Shown piece after piece: positions 41,401-50,987 of a stretch of DNA of 64,000 nucleotides. The notes beneath the pieces are model-generated. The model had not been told where the DNA came from. It made no database searches and worked only from the letters and a program-made list of their open reading frames with translations. The position numbers and the translations under genes were made by a program. Source of the stretch: Candidatus Poseidonia sp. Lineage in GTDB: Archaea; Thermoplasmatota; Poseidoniia; Poseidoniales; Poseidoniaceae. How positions within the stretch are numbered: the first letter of the stretch is position 1; the number at the start of each line of letters is the position of its first letter. The stretch spans positions 1 through 64,000 of the forward strand of contig JAURAI010000008.1 in the NCBI GenBank assembly GCA_030829545.1. Reading direction: 5' to 3'.

Positions 41401-42996
41401 CGCTGCATTGGGAGTCGCCATGGAGGTTCCCGTGTATTCAAGATAGTACGAATTGCTCCACGTAGCACCGCCTGTGTCCGCTGCTTCCTGTGCTCGACAC
41501 GAGCGAACATAGCCACCCGGTGCAACGAGGTCGGGCTTGATACGGCCGTCATCGGTTGGCCCTCTTGATGAACCGCTCATCATTGAATCAGGTGCGCCGT
41601 TGTATCGATTTTGGTGGTTGCCTACTGAAATGATGTTTTTGGAGGTGGCCGGCGGGGAGACCGTACCTGAATCGGGACCGTCGTTGCCAGCAGCGAAGAG
41701 GATGGTGAGTCCCTCGCGACCGTTGTAATAGCGATCGTAGTAATTCGCTCGGTCGTCCACATCTTCAGTCTCAGAATTGTATTTTCCCTGTTCGCTGGCT
41801 GCTGATGAACCCCAAGAATTGGTGTGCGTTCGGGCGTTGGCATTGTAGGCCGTATTGAGTAAATTGTTCAGGGAAGGTGATTGGAAATTCCCGGTATTGT
41901 CGTTTTCCATGGCTTGGAAATACAAGTCTGCTTCCTGAGCAATGCCGCCGTAACCGCCTCGGAAACCGTCGCCCAAAACAGTACAGGATACGTGGGTTCC
42001 ATGGCCAGAGTGTTTGTCGGCGGTTGAACCGTCACCGATGACATCGTAACTGCCAACCACACGTGTTCCGAAGTCACCGTGGTCCTCGTCGAGGCCCGCA
42101 TCGGCCACTGCCACAAGTTGTCCAGAGCCGTCCAGGTCCGTTGTGAAGTAGGTGCGCATGGTATTGATTTGCATGTGGCTGCGTGACTGGTCATTGAAGG
42201 CTGCGAAGGAAGGGTCCGGTCGAAGGTACATCACCGAAGGTTGTTGCATGAGTTGGTTGAGTTGACCGTCCAGAACGTAGCCTTCGTAGCGCCCTTCGTC
42301 CCATGCTCGTGAATCGCGCAAGCCCTGTTCAACCACATCAGCGAGGTCTTGGTTCAACGCCCCGCCGTCTGCATCGGTCAGAGCAACCACGTCTTGTGGA
42401 CCTGCATCATCTCTCCAGCCTTCCAAACGCACCAGCGTTGATTCCAAAGCGAGTTCTCCTTCGTTGAGAAGAAGGACATCAAGAAGGTCGTCATGGATCA
42501 GCATTCCAAGAGGCACTGCGTGACTCACAAGGACGCCGGGATGGTCTTCTGCTTGTTGCAGAGCATTCGGGGTGCCTTGAAGCATCAAGCCAGAGGGAGC
42601 AATGTATTCTCGGACTTCGAGTCCCGGAATCAAAGAAAGGGCTTCTCGGGCCTCCGTCATTCGTACATCGTTGGAAAGAATGAGCAGCAGCAAATCAAAA
42701 CGCGGCTCCATGAGTTCTGCTGGAATGGGCCGGTTTAATTCAAGCCCCTGTTCGTCAAATTGACCGATGGAACTGATGGCAACGGGAGCGCGCACTTCGT
42801 CGGTCAGCGTGGTGTCCATCGTCCCCACTGCCTCGTGGTACACTTCGTCTTTGATGTCAAAGCGAACCCAATTGGGCGGGTAATCGGATTGAACCTCCTC
42901 ATTCTGGGCTTTTGGCATCAGAACTGAGCCGGAGGTTGAAACCAGCAAGAGCAGGACAAAGACGCCTGCGCAGATGCGGCTGGAATACCCTGCCAT
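38473..42996 (-). CDS. Subtilisin-like serine protease (S8) with CARDB-like domains, TM and C-terminal zinc ribbon
   Basis: Asp VAVADAGLDEDHGDFG, His HSGHGTHVSCTVLG, Ser GTSMATPNAAGAATLV; TM near VSLVGVVLVVAFLILGLQ; CWSCRKPVAGKARGCPSCG. Confidence 0.93.
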   Translation of the reverse strand: MAGYSSRICAGVFVLLLLVSTSGSVLMPKAQNEEVQSDYPPNWVRFDIKDEVYHEAVGTMDTTLTDEVRAPVAISSIGQFDEQGLELNRPIPAELMEPRFDLLLLILSNDVRMTEAREALSLIPGLEVREYIAPSGLMLQGTPNALQQAEDHPGVLVSHAVPLGMLIHDDLLDVLLLNEGELALESTLVRLEGWRDDAGPQDVVALTDADGGALNQDLADVVEQGLRDSRAWDEGRYEGYVLDGQLNQLMQQPSVMYLRPDPSFAAFNDQSRSHMQINTMRTYFTTDLDGSGQLVAVADAGLDEDHGDFGTRVVGSYDVIGDGSTADKHSGHGTHVSCTVLGDGFRGGYGGIAQEADLYFQAMENDNTGNFQSPSLNNLLNTAYNANARTHTNSWGSSAASEQGKYNSETEDVDDRANYYDRYYNGREGLTILFAAGNDGPDSGTVSPPATSKNIISVGNHQNRYNGAPDSMMSGSSRGPTDDGRIKPDLVAPGGYVRSCRAQEAADTGGATWSNSYYLEYTGTSMATPNAAGAATLVREYLQEIAQRPSPQGALIKALLVLGAQDMGTRDIPNDNEGWGRINLRNTLAPSSGQGIWVDDRSVVSGTGNSKSYAFNLTQNSGLFKAVLTWSDERGSRFSNAQLVNDLDLEITAPDGTVYLGNDFANGRSTTGGTRDSVNNLEVVLIDSAAQGTWTVKVKDAQHSGSKTQPYSIAILGHGVNDLRPDPMVEPDEFTMNVGIPQVGDEVQLTTSFFNFGNIKADAFPIAFEVDGVELDRKTIELGAGATKNLVWLWTPQTAGPTTLSFIIDPDDDLEEIRENNNILDIQTNVTAPGVKLETPQPSIVLESSTEATTSWNITLTNTALIGTNASMDTGEVLKFETGEVMPWYVGSTNSNFSMEGQATEYITVTLVHPAPPAPGTYQIPLLGLDVDNSVDYPLTIELVVPDLPEAALEFDYEVVPVHPSDPTNITVRFYNNGNAPIGYDLFLEPPTGWGAGFTNLGTEAGATSGSTGLINSEAYRAVGLTFIPPQVMTAAGAERMVKLTAVSQTEGQELTEFEIPIKVLTIREVAINLESTIGTLRPDSSISLMFSVEHKGNTDMRLFPSFELPSGWSITSNTEPFDLPWASTKNLLFSLEGNGNARSGTVKLNLDNGSSRFTWQQSMEVEVLPNPDLAFVGLEFSDGTTYGTAQGPGSHPSGESMKFTWLLSNDAETAWSPSASLQLSPAMFGDCTPVESVSIGQVVPVVCNVLIAASTPPLSEPSFTLTLADNGVELSTTIGLLVSVNEQVTWDVGAVPAFNTGEQRQVTVEITNSGNTPLQRQLRILNTEDWSVSVDGNDLLDLEVGQSTLVRLNIRADSPGDARISLELVDSPSSQAAFSFDVASTGEPTGTSGTSGLTTTAAVSLVGVVLVVAFLILGLQTRRNRENAHAPMIPKAIAHMPAPTLATPAVEQAPICWSCRKPVAGKARGCPSCGARYHADGTDGCNANTVTTCVNCQASSSTFVDA

Positions 42997-43053
42997 GAAG
43001 ATGGCTTTCGCTCATGTCCTTTATCGGTTCGGTCTGCTTGAACAAACAGCCCT

Positions 43054-43632
43054 TCAATCCAAAGGCCAGAAATGGCGGTCGGCTTTGTCAAAGAAAATTT
43101 CTTGCGACCAATAACCGACGGTGTGAGGCCATGATTCCTGACGCAATTCGCCTGAATAATCGGTATAGGTCAGATCGATGACGATGATGTAGTCGTCCCA
43201 AATCGTGTAGCCGATGACCATCATCTCCAGTTCGTCACCTGAAATCGAGGTATGCCGCTCAACGCGAGCGAGCTCAAGGGACATTGTTTCGATGACTTCT
43301 CCGTCAATTGTTTGGAATTCAATTTCAATACTCACGTCAGTGATTGCCCGACTTCCATCGTTGTGAATCTCTGTCATCATCAAATGACCACCGCGCTGCA
43401 TGTAGTGGGTTTCGAGGGTCACTGAATCTCTGGGCAGAACCCAATACCAACCGCTCACGGCGAGTACAAAGAACAGCAGGACGACGGCCCCTGCCATGGC
43501 CACACGAGTGGGAGTGACCTCACTGCGCAAGGTATCGAGGAGTTTCGCCGCTTCCTGAGCAGCCTCCCATGCTTCATCGTCCTCTGCGCCGTCATCACGT
43601 CGCAATTCTTCGGCTGAGGGATTTGTTGACAT
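43054..43632 (-). CDS. Single-TM membrane protein of unknown function
   Basis: TM VAMAGAVVLLFFVLAVSGWYWVL; coupled to the upstream 1556-aa gene. Confidence 0.6.
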   Translation of the reverse strand: MSTNPSAEELRRDDGAEDDEAWEAAQEAAKLLDTLRSEVTPTRVAMAGAVVLLFFVLAVSGWYWVLPRDSVTLETHYMQRGGHLMMTEIHNDGSRAITDVSIEIEFQTIDGEVIETMSLELARVERHTSISGDELEMMVIGYTIWDDYIIVIDLTYTDYSGELRQESWPHTVGYWSQEIFFDKADRHFWPLD

Positions 43633-43636
43633 TGTA

Positions 43637-46600
43637 TCACCCGAAAATCAAGGCGAGGCCGCTCGCTACTGCAGAACTAATTGGATCAACGACCATGATG
43701 TGTCGCGTTTCGACCAAACCGCCGGTCAAACTTCCAACCAAGGAAAGGTCCGTCACGATGCCGTTGACGCCGATGGAGGAGGCGGTCGGTATGATGCCGG
43801 TAAATTGTGCGTCGAGGAGGACTGCACGCCCTTCAAATTCAAAATCACCGAACAACGGAACGTAATACCCCGGCTGAAGGTAGGCTTCTGCACTCGCAAC
43901 CAAACGCCCGTCGGTGATGTCATCGATAACGATCAGCGGATATTCACCAGGTCCTGAGTAGATGTGAATGGTCGCTCCTTTGAGGTTTTGACCCACCACT
44001 TCAATCCGTTCAATGGTGACGCCGGGTGCTGCTGGCATGTCGGTTTGGCGGATGTAGACCTGCTTGACTCCAACCCCTGATGATTCAAAACGCATCCCGA
44101 AGTCATCGGTCAATTCGAGGACAAAGCGAGTTGGTAAATCTTCAGCGAGCATCAAGACATCACCCTTGGCATCAATGGCTCGACCGCTCGCTTCCAGGTA
44201 GAGGTCCATGTCGTCAGTGTTGGAGGAATAATCGAGCGTTCTCATGCCTTGGAAAGCCGTTTGCTTTCGGATGTCAAAGCGAGTATCTGGTTCGGTTGCG
44301 AGGTGCATTTCGCCCGGTAAATCACGCATGAATGCCGTTGATGGCCACCAAAAGCCGTCAACGTAACGGAGTTGTTGAAGCATCAGTGAATCAGCCGAAT
44401 GTTCGTTAATTCTGTATTCTTCAGGCACCACGAGGTCAAGAATGAGAATGTCACCAATAACGGCAGACACGTCGGTTGATTGGGGGATACCCATCACCAG
44501 CGTTTCCACACGCGTGAGGGCCTGATGGTCAATGAGAATTGCATGTGCTGATTTGAGACGAACCCCTGCATCATAATGCATGTCAATGGATACACGAGGA
44601 ACGGTGAGGTTTTCTTGAGTTGAGAAGAGTGCGTTGATCTCGACATTGCGCGGCTGTGTGGTGTCAAAACCATCCACAAATAATTGTATATCTTGACCTT
44701 CCAATCCATTGGCTACAATCGTGAATTGCTCTCGCTCTGGTTGCCATTGTGACATTTTGAGGTCCACCTCATAGGTGGGAATGCCATCGAGCATTCGGAA
44801 ATCGTAGACCAATTCAATGGTGCCTGCCGGCAAGGAAGGCAACCACGACCGGATGTGCCATGAACGACGGTCCTCGAGAGTGATGCCTTGTTCGTTGAGA
44901 ACTGTCAGGTTGACATCACGCATTTCATCAGCAAAAATTCTGCCGTCTTCCAAGGCGTCAACCAGTGGCTCAGCCCCTGTGACGTTTGTTGATCGGATGA
45001 TTGAGAGGGCCTGAGGTCGTTCGTTTTCATCCACTTTACCGTCTGCCAAAATTTCTGAAATGACCTCACGGCTCGAGAGCGTGTAGGTAGGCATTCGGGA
45101 GAGATTGAACTCCAAGCGCGTCTGTTCAAGCGATTCCAAACCAATACCATGCATCCAATCAGGTTCTGCCTCAAGGTTGGACCCTTTCTTGAGGTCAACG
45201 GTCATGTCAAAGGACTCACCCGTGAACAAGTCAAGACCCAAACTCATGTTTTCATTCTCGCCGATGTCTCCTCCCACGTTCACTGATAATGCGTGAACAA
45301 AATCATTGACAACTTTACCAAAATCAACGAGGTCTCCGAGGAAGAAAGAAACGGCCTCGATACCTTCTTCTTCTCCAAAGGTAGGCAGGGCTAATCCTTC
45401 AGAGTCAACATCGGACGGCAAGGTGAGCGAAATATTGGCAGGCAGCGGTTCAAAGTAAACTCGGCCGTTCAAACCGAGGAATGGGTCATCGTAGGTGGAT
45501 TCATCCTCGAAGGAGACGGCAAAAGGGGAAGATGTTGCTCGAATGAGTTGAATTTGAGAATTGCCCTCAGGTCCTGTTGAACCGGGTACCAGTGGGCTCA
45601 AGCGTTGAATGGATGTGATGTCGGAGAGTTGCATGCTTAAACTGGCCTCAGCCGTGTCCTCGTTCACCCAAAATCGCATGTGGTCGCCGTCCATGGTCAG
45701 CGGGGTTGAAGCATTGGTCATCTGAAGCTGAATACGCTGCATTGGTTGGTCGGCCACGTAGCCTACCGTATCCCCCAATACCAAGGAAAACTCTGCCGGG
45801 AGGCCGTCCATGCGAATGGCGTTGCGTTGGTCTCCTGATTGCCCTCCGTAGGTGATGGTCCCAATGGGTTCACTGGCTTGGTATTGCAATGAATCCGCTT
45901 GTTGAGCGATGTTGAAACCACCCGGGCGGTTTGATACCGTCGCAGATTGTTTCACCGCTGAAGCTAAATCACCGTCATCGTGCTTGATGTGGCCTATGAG
46001 AAGCGAGCCACTGGGAGAGCCTTGCAACTGCATGTCTCGTACTTCGTTGATCGGATCGAAGGCATGCCGAACTTGAGAGATGCCGCCAATTCGCATGCTC
46101 ATGGCTACGGGAACCAGCGGGTCAACCGGCCCAGTTCGACCGTCCACTACGGCAATATTGGTGTCTTCAGAGAGGAGGATGTGATCCATTTCAGGCAGCC
46201 ATGGCTGAGGACTGCTGGCTAAAGCAAAGGTAAGGGTATCGATTTCCATTGGTTCTCGTTGGGAGTCTGGAAGGCTCTTTTTGACCTGATTGAAACAACT
46301 GATCTGGATCTCTCCTCCCGTAGAACCAGCCGTTCCCACCACTGCATTCGGCAGTCCGTTGAGAATGGTGCCGATGTCAAGCACCACTTCGATGATGGTG
46401 AGCAATGCATTGTCGAAGAGTTGTGCGATGGTATTCAGGTTTGGATTATCATAATTCATCCGATTAACGCCGGTTGATGACAATAAGAAACTCCCCTGAA
46501 TGACAATCACGCGAGGGAGGTTTTCCATGCTTACCAGCATCGAGGATGTATCGCCACTGTAACCGCCTCGCTTGAAGGTGGAGTCGTAATTGAAGGAAAC

Positions 46601-48307
46601 AATCGATGAGGTGCCTGCGATCAAGAAGAGCGTGTTGGGCGGAGATGCAGGGTTGATTGGGAGGGTCGGGTCGTTGACGTTGCCGTTGGAATCTCCGCTG
46701 AAATTTTTGATGGCGATGATAAGCGAAAGACGATCGGGAATCTCACCGGGGAAATTCACCGAACCGGGAGCCTCCCCAATCGTGGTGAAGATGGCAGCGA
46801 TTTCGTCAGAATGCATGGTCCCTGAAGGCATCCCGCGTATCCACAAGCGAGAATCTGTGATGTTGCCGAAGGGGTCGTCACCTTCGGGAACGTTGGAACG
46901 ATCTTCGAAGTAATGGATGTAGACGTCGGTACCTACATCGGAAAAGATTTCAACGGTATCAAAGGTATTTTGGCCGAAATTATCGTTGCGAAGCGTGAGG
47001 TCAACTTCGCTGGGAATGAGTGTTTTGCCCTCCTCTGGGTGAAATCCAACATCGATGTAAGCGTACTCAAGAATCGGAATGGATTCATCCGGCTGAACCT
47101 CTCCAAAGTGAACATAACCAACCCCGATGCCAATGCCACATTTGTGCTCGCGGCTCGGGGCGTCATGATCCGTGGCAGGGTCATAATTGAGAGTCTCGCT
47201 GCAGTCTGTCTGTTTGTTGCTGCCCGATTGATTGGGGTTTGTCAAGCGTACAGCATAGGGTGCAGTGATACCGGTGAGGGCTAATTCACTGGAATTGACT
47301 TGTCCAGTCAACAATGCCAGCGTCAACTCCGCAACTGACGTGAAAGCAGCATTGAGGTCAAAGGTGACTCGCTGAATGCCGACGCTCAAATCTACGTCTA
47401 CGGGTGGCTGAGTGAAGCGCGTATCAATCACCACGGCATAGGATTCAGAATTTGAGAGGGTCACGTCAAAAGAAAGACCCTTCATGAGCGTCACCTCAAG
47501 GTATTCCAGCTCGTTCCACAACGGGTCGTTCACGTTGAGTGATTTCACCGACCATTCAAGAGTCGGACGCAACCAAATCTCGTTGATGATTGGAATGATA
47601 CCGCCACCAAATTCAACGCCCCAACCATCACCAAAGGTGGTCAGGCCTTCAATGGTCAAGGCAACGGAGAGATCGTCAGTTCCGTCGCCGTCGATGTCGA
47701 TGTAATTCTCAAAGAGAACGAAATCGGTGCCAACGAATAATTCACCAGTGAACGTGCCTGAATCCCATGCTTCGTAGGAAGGACCGTTGTTTCGTGATGA
47801 GAAATTAACGTAGACTGCATAGGTATTGATGCCGAAACCAAGCAAGTTGTCAAGGCCCAAGGCGTCAACTGAAAAGAGGGTCTCCCAAAGATTGTAGGGC
47901 CAAGCATCCGGATGGGTTGTGACATCGGTCAAGAAGTTATAGGGGCGTGGGTGGTCTTCCTCCATGGGTGAAGTATCACGCAATTCGACCTGGTCAAGAT
48001 AATTCTCGGCGTCGGCCAATGCGTCACCGCTCTGAATCGGGCGCTTGGATGCGTCAAGGAGAGCAAACGAACTCTGTGAACCCTGTATGGCCACGACTTC
48101 TTCTCCAGTATTGGATCGGTCTGCTAAGGTCTCTGCCAGCGCATCGAGAACGCCGAAGTCATCCCTGGCCACTGAAATGTCAGCCGAAACGGGCTGCACC
48201 AAGGAGAAAAGCATCACACTGACGAGAAGAAATGCAAGGCCCTTACCGTTGTTTGATTGCGGCAAGCCTGCTCGCACAACGCGTAATGCAGGCTCATCCA
48301 TGACCAC
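43637..48307 (-). CDS. Giant (1556 aa) predicted secreted protein of unknown function
   Basis: Signal-like GLAFLLVSVMLFSLVQPVSA; long uninterrupted ORF; no recognised catalytic motif. Confidence 0.75.
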   Translation of the reverse strand: MVMDEPALRVVRAGLPQSNNGKGLAFLLVSVMLFSLVQPVSADISVARDDFGVLDALAETLADRSNTGEEVVAIQGSQSSFALLDASKRPIQSGDALADAENYLDQVELRDTSPMEEDHPRPYNFLTDVTTHPDAWPYNLWETLFSVDALGLDNLLGFGINTYAVYVNFSSRNNGPSYEAWDSGTFTGELFVGTDFVLFENYIDIDGDGTDDLSVALTIEGLTTFGDGWGVEFGGGIIPIINEIWLRPTLEWSVKSLNVNDPLWNELEYLEVTLMKGLSFDVTLSNSESYAVVIDTRFTQPPVDVDLSVGIQRVTFDLNAAFTSVAELTLALLTGQVNSSELALTGITAPYAVRLTNPNQSGSNKQTDCSETLNYDPATDHDAPSREHKCGIGIGVGYVHFGEVQPDESIPILEYAYIDVGFHPEEGKTLIPSEVDLTLRNDNFGQNTFDTVEIFSDVGTDVYIHYFEDRSNVPEGDDPFGNITDSRLWIRGMPSGTMHSDEIAAIFTTIGEAPGSVNFPGEIPDRLSLIIAIKNFSGDSNGNVNDPTLPINPASPPNTLFLIAGTSSIVSFNYDSTFKRGGYSGDTSSMLVSMENLPRVIVIQGSFLLSSTGVNRMNYDNPNLNTIAQLFDNALLTIIEVVLDIGTILNGLPNAVVGTAGSTGGEIQISCFNQVKKSLPDSQREPMEIDTLTFALASSPQPWLPEMDHILLSEDTNIAVVDGRTGPVDPLVPVAMSMRIGGISQVRHAFDPINEVRDMQLQGSPSGSLLIGHIKHDDGDLASAVKQSATVSNRPGGFNIAQQADSLQYQASEPIGTITYGGQSGDQRNAIRMDGLPAEFSLVLGDTVGYVADQPMQRIQLQMTNASTPLTMDGDHMRFWVNEDTAEASLSMQLSDITSIQRLSPLVPGSTGPEGNSQIQLIRATSSPFAVSFEDESTYDDPFLGLNGRVYFEPLPANISLTLPSDVDSEGLALPTFGEEEGIEAVSFFLGDLVDFGKVVNDFVHALSVNVGGDIGENENMSLGLDLFTGESFDMTVDLKKGSNLEAEPDWMHGIGLESLEQTRLEFNLSRMPTYTLSSREVISEILADGKVDENERPQALSIIRSTNVTGAEPLVDALEDGRIFADEMRDVNLTVLNEQGITLEDRRSWHIRSWLPSLPAGTIELVYDFRMLDGIPTYEVDLKMSQWQPEREQFTIVANGLEGQDIQLFVDGFDTTQPRNVEINALFSTQENLTVPRVSIDMHYDAGVRLKSAHAILIDHQALTRVETLVMGIPQSTDVSAVIGDILILDLVVPEEYRINEHSADSLMLQQLRYVDGFWWPSTAFMRDLPGEMHLATEPDTRFDIRKQTAFQGMRTLDYSSNTDDMDLYLEASGRAIDAKGDVLMLAEDLPTRFVLELTDDFGMRFESSGVGVKQVYIRQTDMPAAPGVTIERIEVVGQNLKGATIHIYSGPGEYPLIVIDDITDGRLVASAEAYLQPGYYVPLFGDFEFEGRAVLLDAQFTGIIPTASSIGVNGIVTDLSLVGSLTGGLVETRHIMVVDPISSAVASGLALIFG

Positions 48308-48385
48308 GGGTCATCCCTCCTCCTTTGAGAAGCATTCGCCGCCATGACTCATCGGACGCTTCTTTTTTGACCGAAAAAGAAGGAT

Positions 48386-50962
48386 TCATTCCTTCTTGAT
48401 AAGTTGGTCTTCTCCGCAGGACGGGCAGGCTGTAATGGCTTCAGCCAAACCAGCCGGAAGGTCGATTTCGAACAAGGCCTCACACGCGCTGCAGGTGTGA
48501 CGTACAAGCGTGGGGGCGGGTGCTGGCGGTGGCGTGGATTGCGGGGCTTGTGGAGGTTCAGCCGCAACTGGTAAGGCCACGGTTGGCGCAACCGGAGCCG
48601 GTTCAGTTGAGAGAGGCAATGCCACGCTGCTCGATGCGAGCGATGGTGTCGTCTGCGAGGCTTGTGGAGGAAGAGCAACTTCACTTGTTTCGAGTTGGTC
48701 CTCGACAGGTGGTGGCGAAACGGGCTCATCATCTTCAAACTCGGTCATCAACGATGCGAGGGGGTCATCAGCAGGTGAAGCCGGTGAACCCAGATCAAAT
48801 CCAGATTCATTGAGCAAAGCAGCCGCTTCTGCAGCAGCTTGGCTGCTGCCTTGGGAAAGCGTTGCAGATGCAACGGTACGAGGTGCAAAGGCCGAATCGT
48901 CTTGAGGGGCATCAGAAGTCCCGTAGATGGCTTCCATTTCGGCTTTCTTCGCCGCTGCTTCCTGATCTTCCTTCGGGCTGACTTCACCCATGTCCAATCC
49001 AGCATAGACCTCGGCTTTGGCGAGCAGCGAGATATTACGGCGTTGTGCGATCATCATCATATGTCCTCGGGCCTCTTCTTCCGAGAGACCTCGGTTGGTG
49101 AGAAGGTCAAGGGCAAGACGACGCTGCCAGAATCGATAGCCAAGCAGACCCACGCCGGCCAAAGAAAGGATGAGCAGAACCATGCCAATCATGGGCCCGT
49201 ACGACATTGAATTTTCCTGAGTAGCCGCTACGTCGACCGAAAAGGCGTAGGTTGCGGAGTTGTTGGAAGCATCAAAAACCGTCACGACGATGTCCTTCTT
49301 TCCAGCACGATCAAAGGTGATGCTTGGATTCAACCCCACTCGGTCTGGGTCGTCCCTTGTGTCCCCGTTTCCATCGGTATCTTCCGTTGGTTCAAGGTCC
49401 CAATGGACGCGCAAGTCAATCGCTGAATCGTAATCGTCTTCCACCTCGACGATGAAACTCGCAGCATCACCGGTGGCTAAATTGCTCGGGAAATCCGCCA
49501 AAAGAGAGGTATTGAACCGAGGCAGCGTGGCATCCACAAACCGTACACTTGAGGTGGTATTGGCCTCATTGCCGCTGGGATCGGTGACGATGAGCGTGAT
49601 TTCGCGAGTTGATACCGTGGCGCTGGTCAGTGTGAGGGTGGTGTTTTGATTTGACGTGACACCGTCGACCAACCACTCGCATGAATCGACTTGGTCGTCG
49701 TCGGTACTGGATGCACAGGTGAGAACCATCGTTTGACCAACATCGGCTCTCCACCCGTCTGACACGGGCGTTGCTCCACTGGATGCCTGCATTCTTGCTG
49801 TTGGGGCAACGGTGTCTTCGACCGTGACCGTATGACTCGAACTGACCACTTCCCCTGATGCAGCAGTCATGGTCACTGTCACCGTTTTTTGCCCGGGACT
49901 GTCCCAAGATGTTGTGACTTCAAGACCCTGTCCGTCAGCGTCATTGGAACCATTACCGTCCAGATTTACATCCTTTTCAGCATCAAAATCCCATGAGAAG
50001 GAGCCACGTTGGCCCAAGCGATTGGGGGATGAAGCAGCATCGAGTGTGATACTCTCGCCGATGGAGACCATGCTTCCGCTATCGTCACTGATGACGGGGG
50101 TGAGTGGGGGTGAGAGTTCAAGGCGGACGGTCATCCGCAGGTCTTCTGTTCCATTGCCACCACCCAATGGTACGTCTGTGTTGTCGACCACGAGAAGCAA
50201 TTCTTCTCCTTCAAGCGAACTTGGAACCTGCCAGGTCAGCGATTTGGGAGTATCCACCGTTTGCAATCCACCCCCGTCAATGTACTGGATGCCAACGGCA
50301 CCCGAGGTGTAGCGGTCGTGCATGGCACGCGTTTGGAGGTATACATCTCCAACGAACTCAAGGTCCCAGGCTGAAAGAACCAAGGTCGTTCCACCGTCCA
50401 ATCGGAGGTCGTCACCGTCGAAAAGGATGGAATATGTCCCAGCATCCACGCCTACGAGGTCGTTGAACGGCGTCCAGAAACTCTCTTGCAGCGGAGAAAC
50501 GGAAGCGGAAACTGTGCTGCGGATGCCACCTTGATCACCCTGTCCTGCGTCGCCATCATGAGCGGTGTTGTCGAGCACCATGTACCAGTTCTTAGCTTGA
50601 ATAGAGGGCGGAACACTCCAGTGGAATTCATAGCCCCCGAGAGCAAATTCAGAGCTGGCTGGCTGAGCCATTGAAGCGCGATACGATTGTCCTAATTCGT
50701 AGGGCTGTATTCCGTTTTCATCAAAGAAAAGGAGGTCGATGGCATCGTTGACAATAACGACATTCATCGCATAAACATCACCAGGAGAGAGGACACCCAA
50801 GTCCACGATAATACAAACATCAGGGTCGATGTCAATGGTTGGCGGAAGGGTTGTTGCTGATTGAGTCAGGCAGCCGGGAGCATCACGGCCTTGCGCTGCC
50901 AATGCTGTTGAAGGGACACAAGCCACCAAGAGCAACATCAGGACGACGGTCGCACAGCGCAT
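48386..50962 (-). CDS. Secreted/membrane PKD-like protein with C-terminal TM and zinc ribbon
   Basis: Signal MRCATVVLMLLLVACVPSTALA; SFSWDFDAEKDVNLDGNGSND and GQKTVTVTMTAASGEVVSSSHTVTVED PKD-like segments; TM MIGMVLLILSLAGVGLLGY; CSACEALFEI...CPSCG. Confidence 0.8.
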   Translation of the reverse strand: MRCATVVLMLLLVACVPSTALAAQGRDAPGCLTQSATTLPPTIDIDPDVCIIVDLGVLSPGDVYAMNVVIVNDAIDLLFFDENGIQPYELGQSYRASMAQPASSEFALGGYEFHWSVPPSIQAKNWYMVLDNTAHDGDAGQGDQGGIRSTVSASVSPLQESFWTPFNDLVGVDAGTYSILFDGDDLRLDGGTTLVLSAWDLEFVGDVYLQTRAMHDRYTSGAVGIQYIDGGGLQTVDTPKSLTWQVPSSLEGEELLLVVDNTDVPLGGGNGTEDLRMTVRLELSPPLTPVISDDSGSMVSIGESITLDAASSPNRLGQRGSFSWDFDAEKDVNLDGNGSNDADGQGLEVTTSWDSPGQKTVTVTMTAASGEVVSSSHTVTVEDTVAPTARMQASSGATPVSDGWRADVGQTMVLTCASSTDDDQVDSCEWLVDGVTSNQNTTLTLTSATVSTREITLIVTDPSGNEANTTSSVRFVDATLPRFNTSLLADFPSNLATGDAASFIVEVEDDYDSAIDLRVHWDLEPTEDTDGNGDTRDDPDRVGLNPSITFDRAGKKDIVVTVFDASNNSATYAFSVDVAATQENSMSYGPMIGMVLLILSLAGVGLLGYRFWQRRLALDLLTNRGLSEEEARGHMMMIAQRRNISLLAKAEVYAGLDMGEVSPKEDQEAAAKKAEMEAIYGTSDAPQDDSAFAPRTVASATLSQGSSQAAAEAAALLNESGFDLGSPASPADDPLASLMTEFEDDEPVSPPPVEDQLETSEVALPPQASQTTPSLASSSVALPLSTEPAPVAPTVALPVAAEPPQAPQSTPPPAPAPTLVRHTCSACEALFEIDLPAGLAEAITACPSCGEDQLIKKE

Positions 50963-50987
50963 GAAGCATGGATAGCAATCCGCCCTT

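Noticed and set aside
48349-48738. 129-aa minus ORF in another frame of the PKD-like gene
   Set aside because: Low-complexity Pro/His/Arg frame-shifted reading of the linker; not supported.
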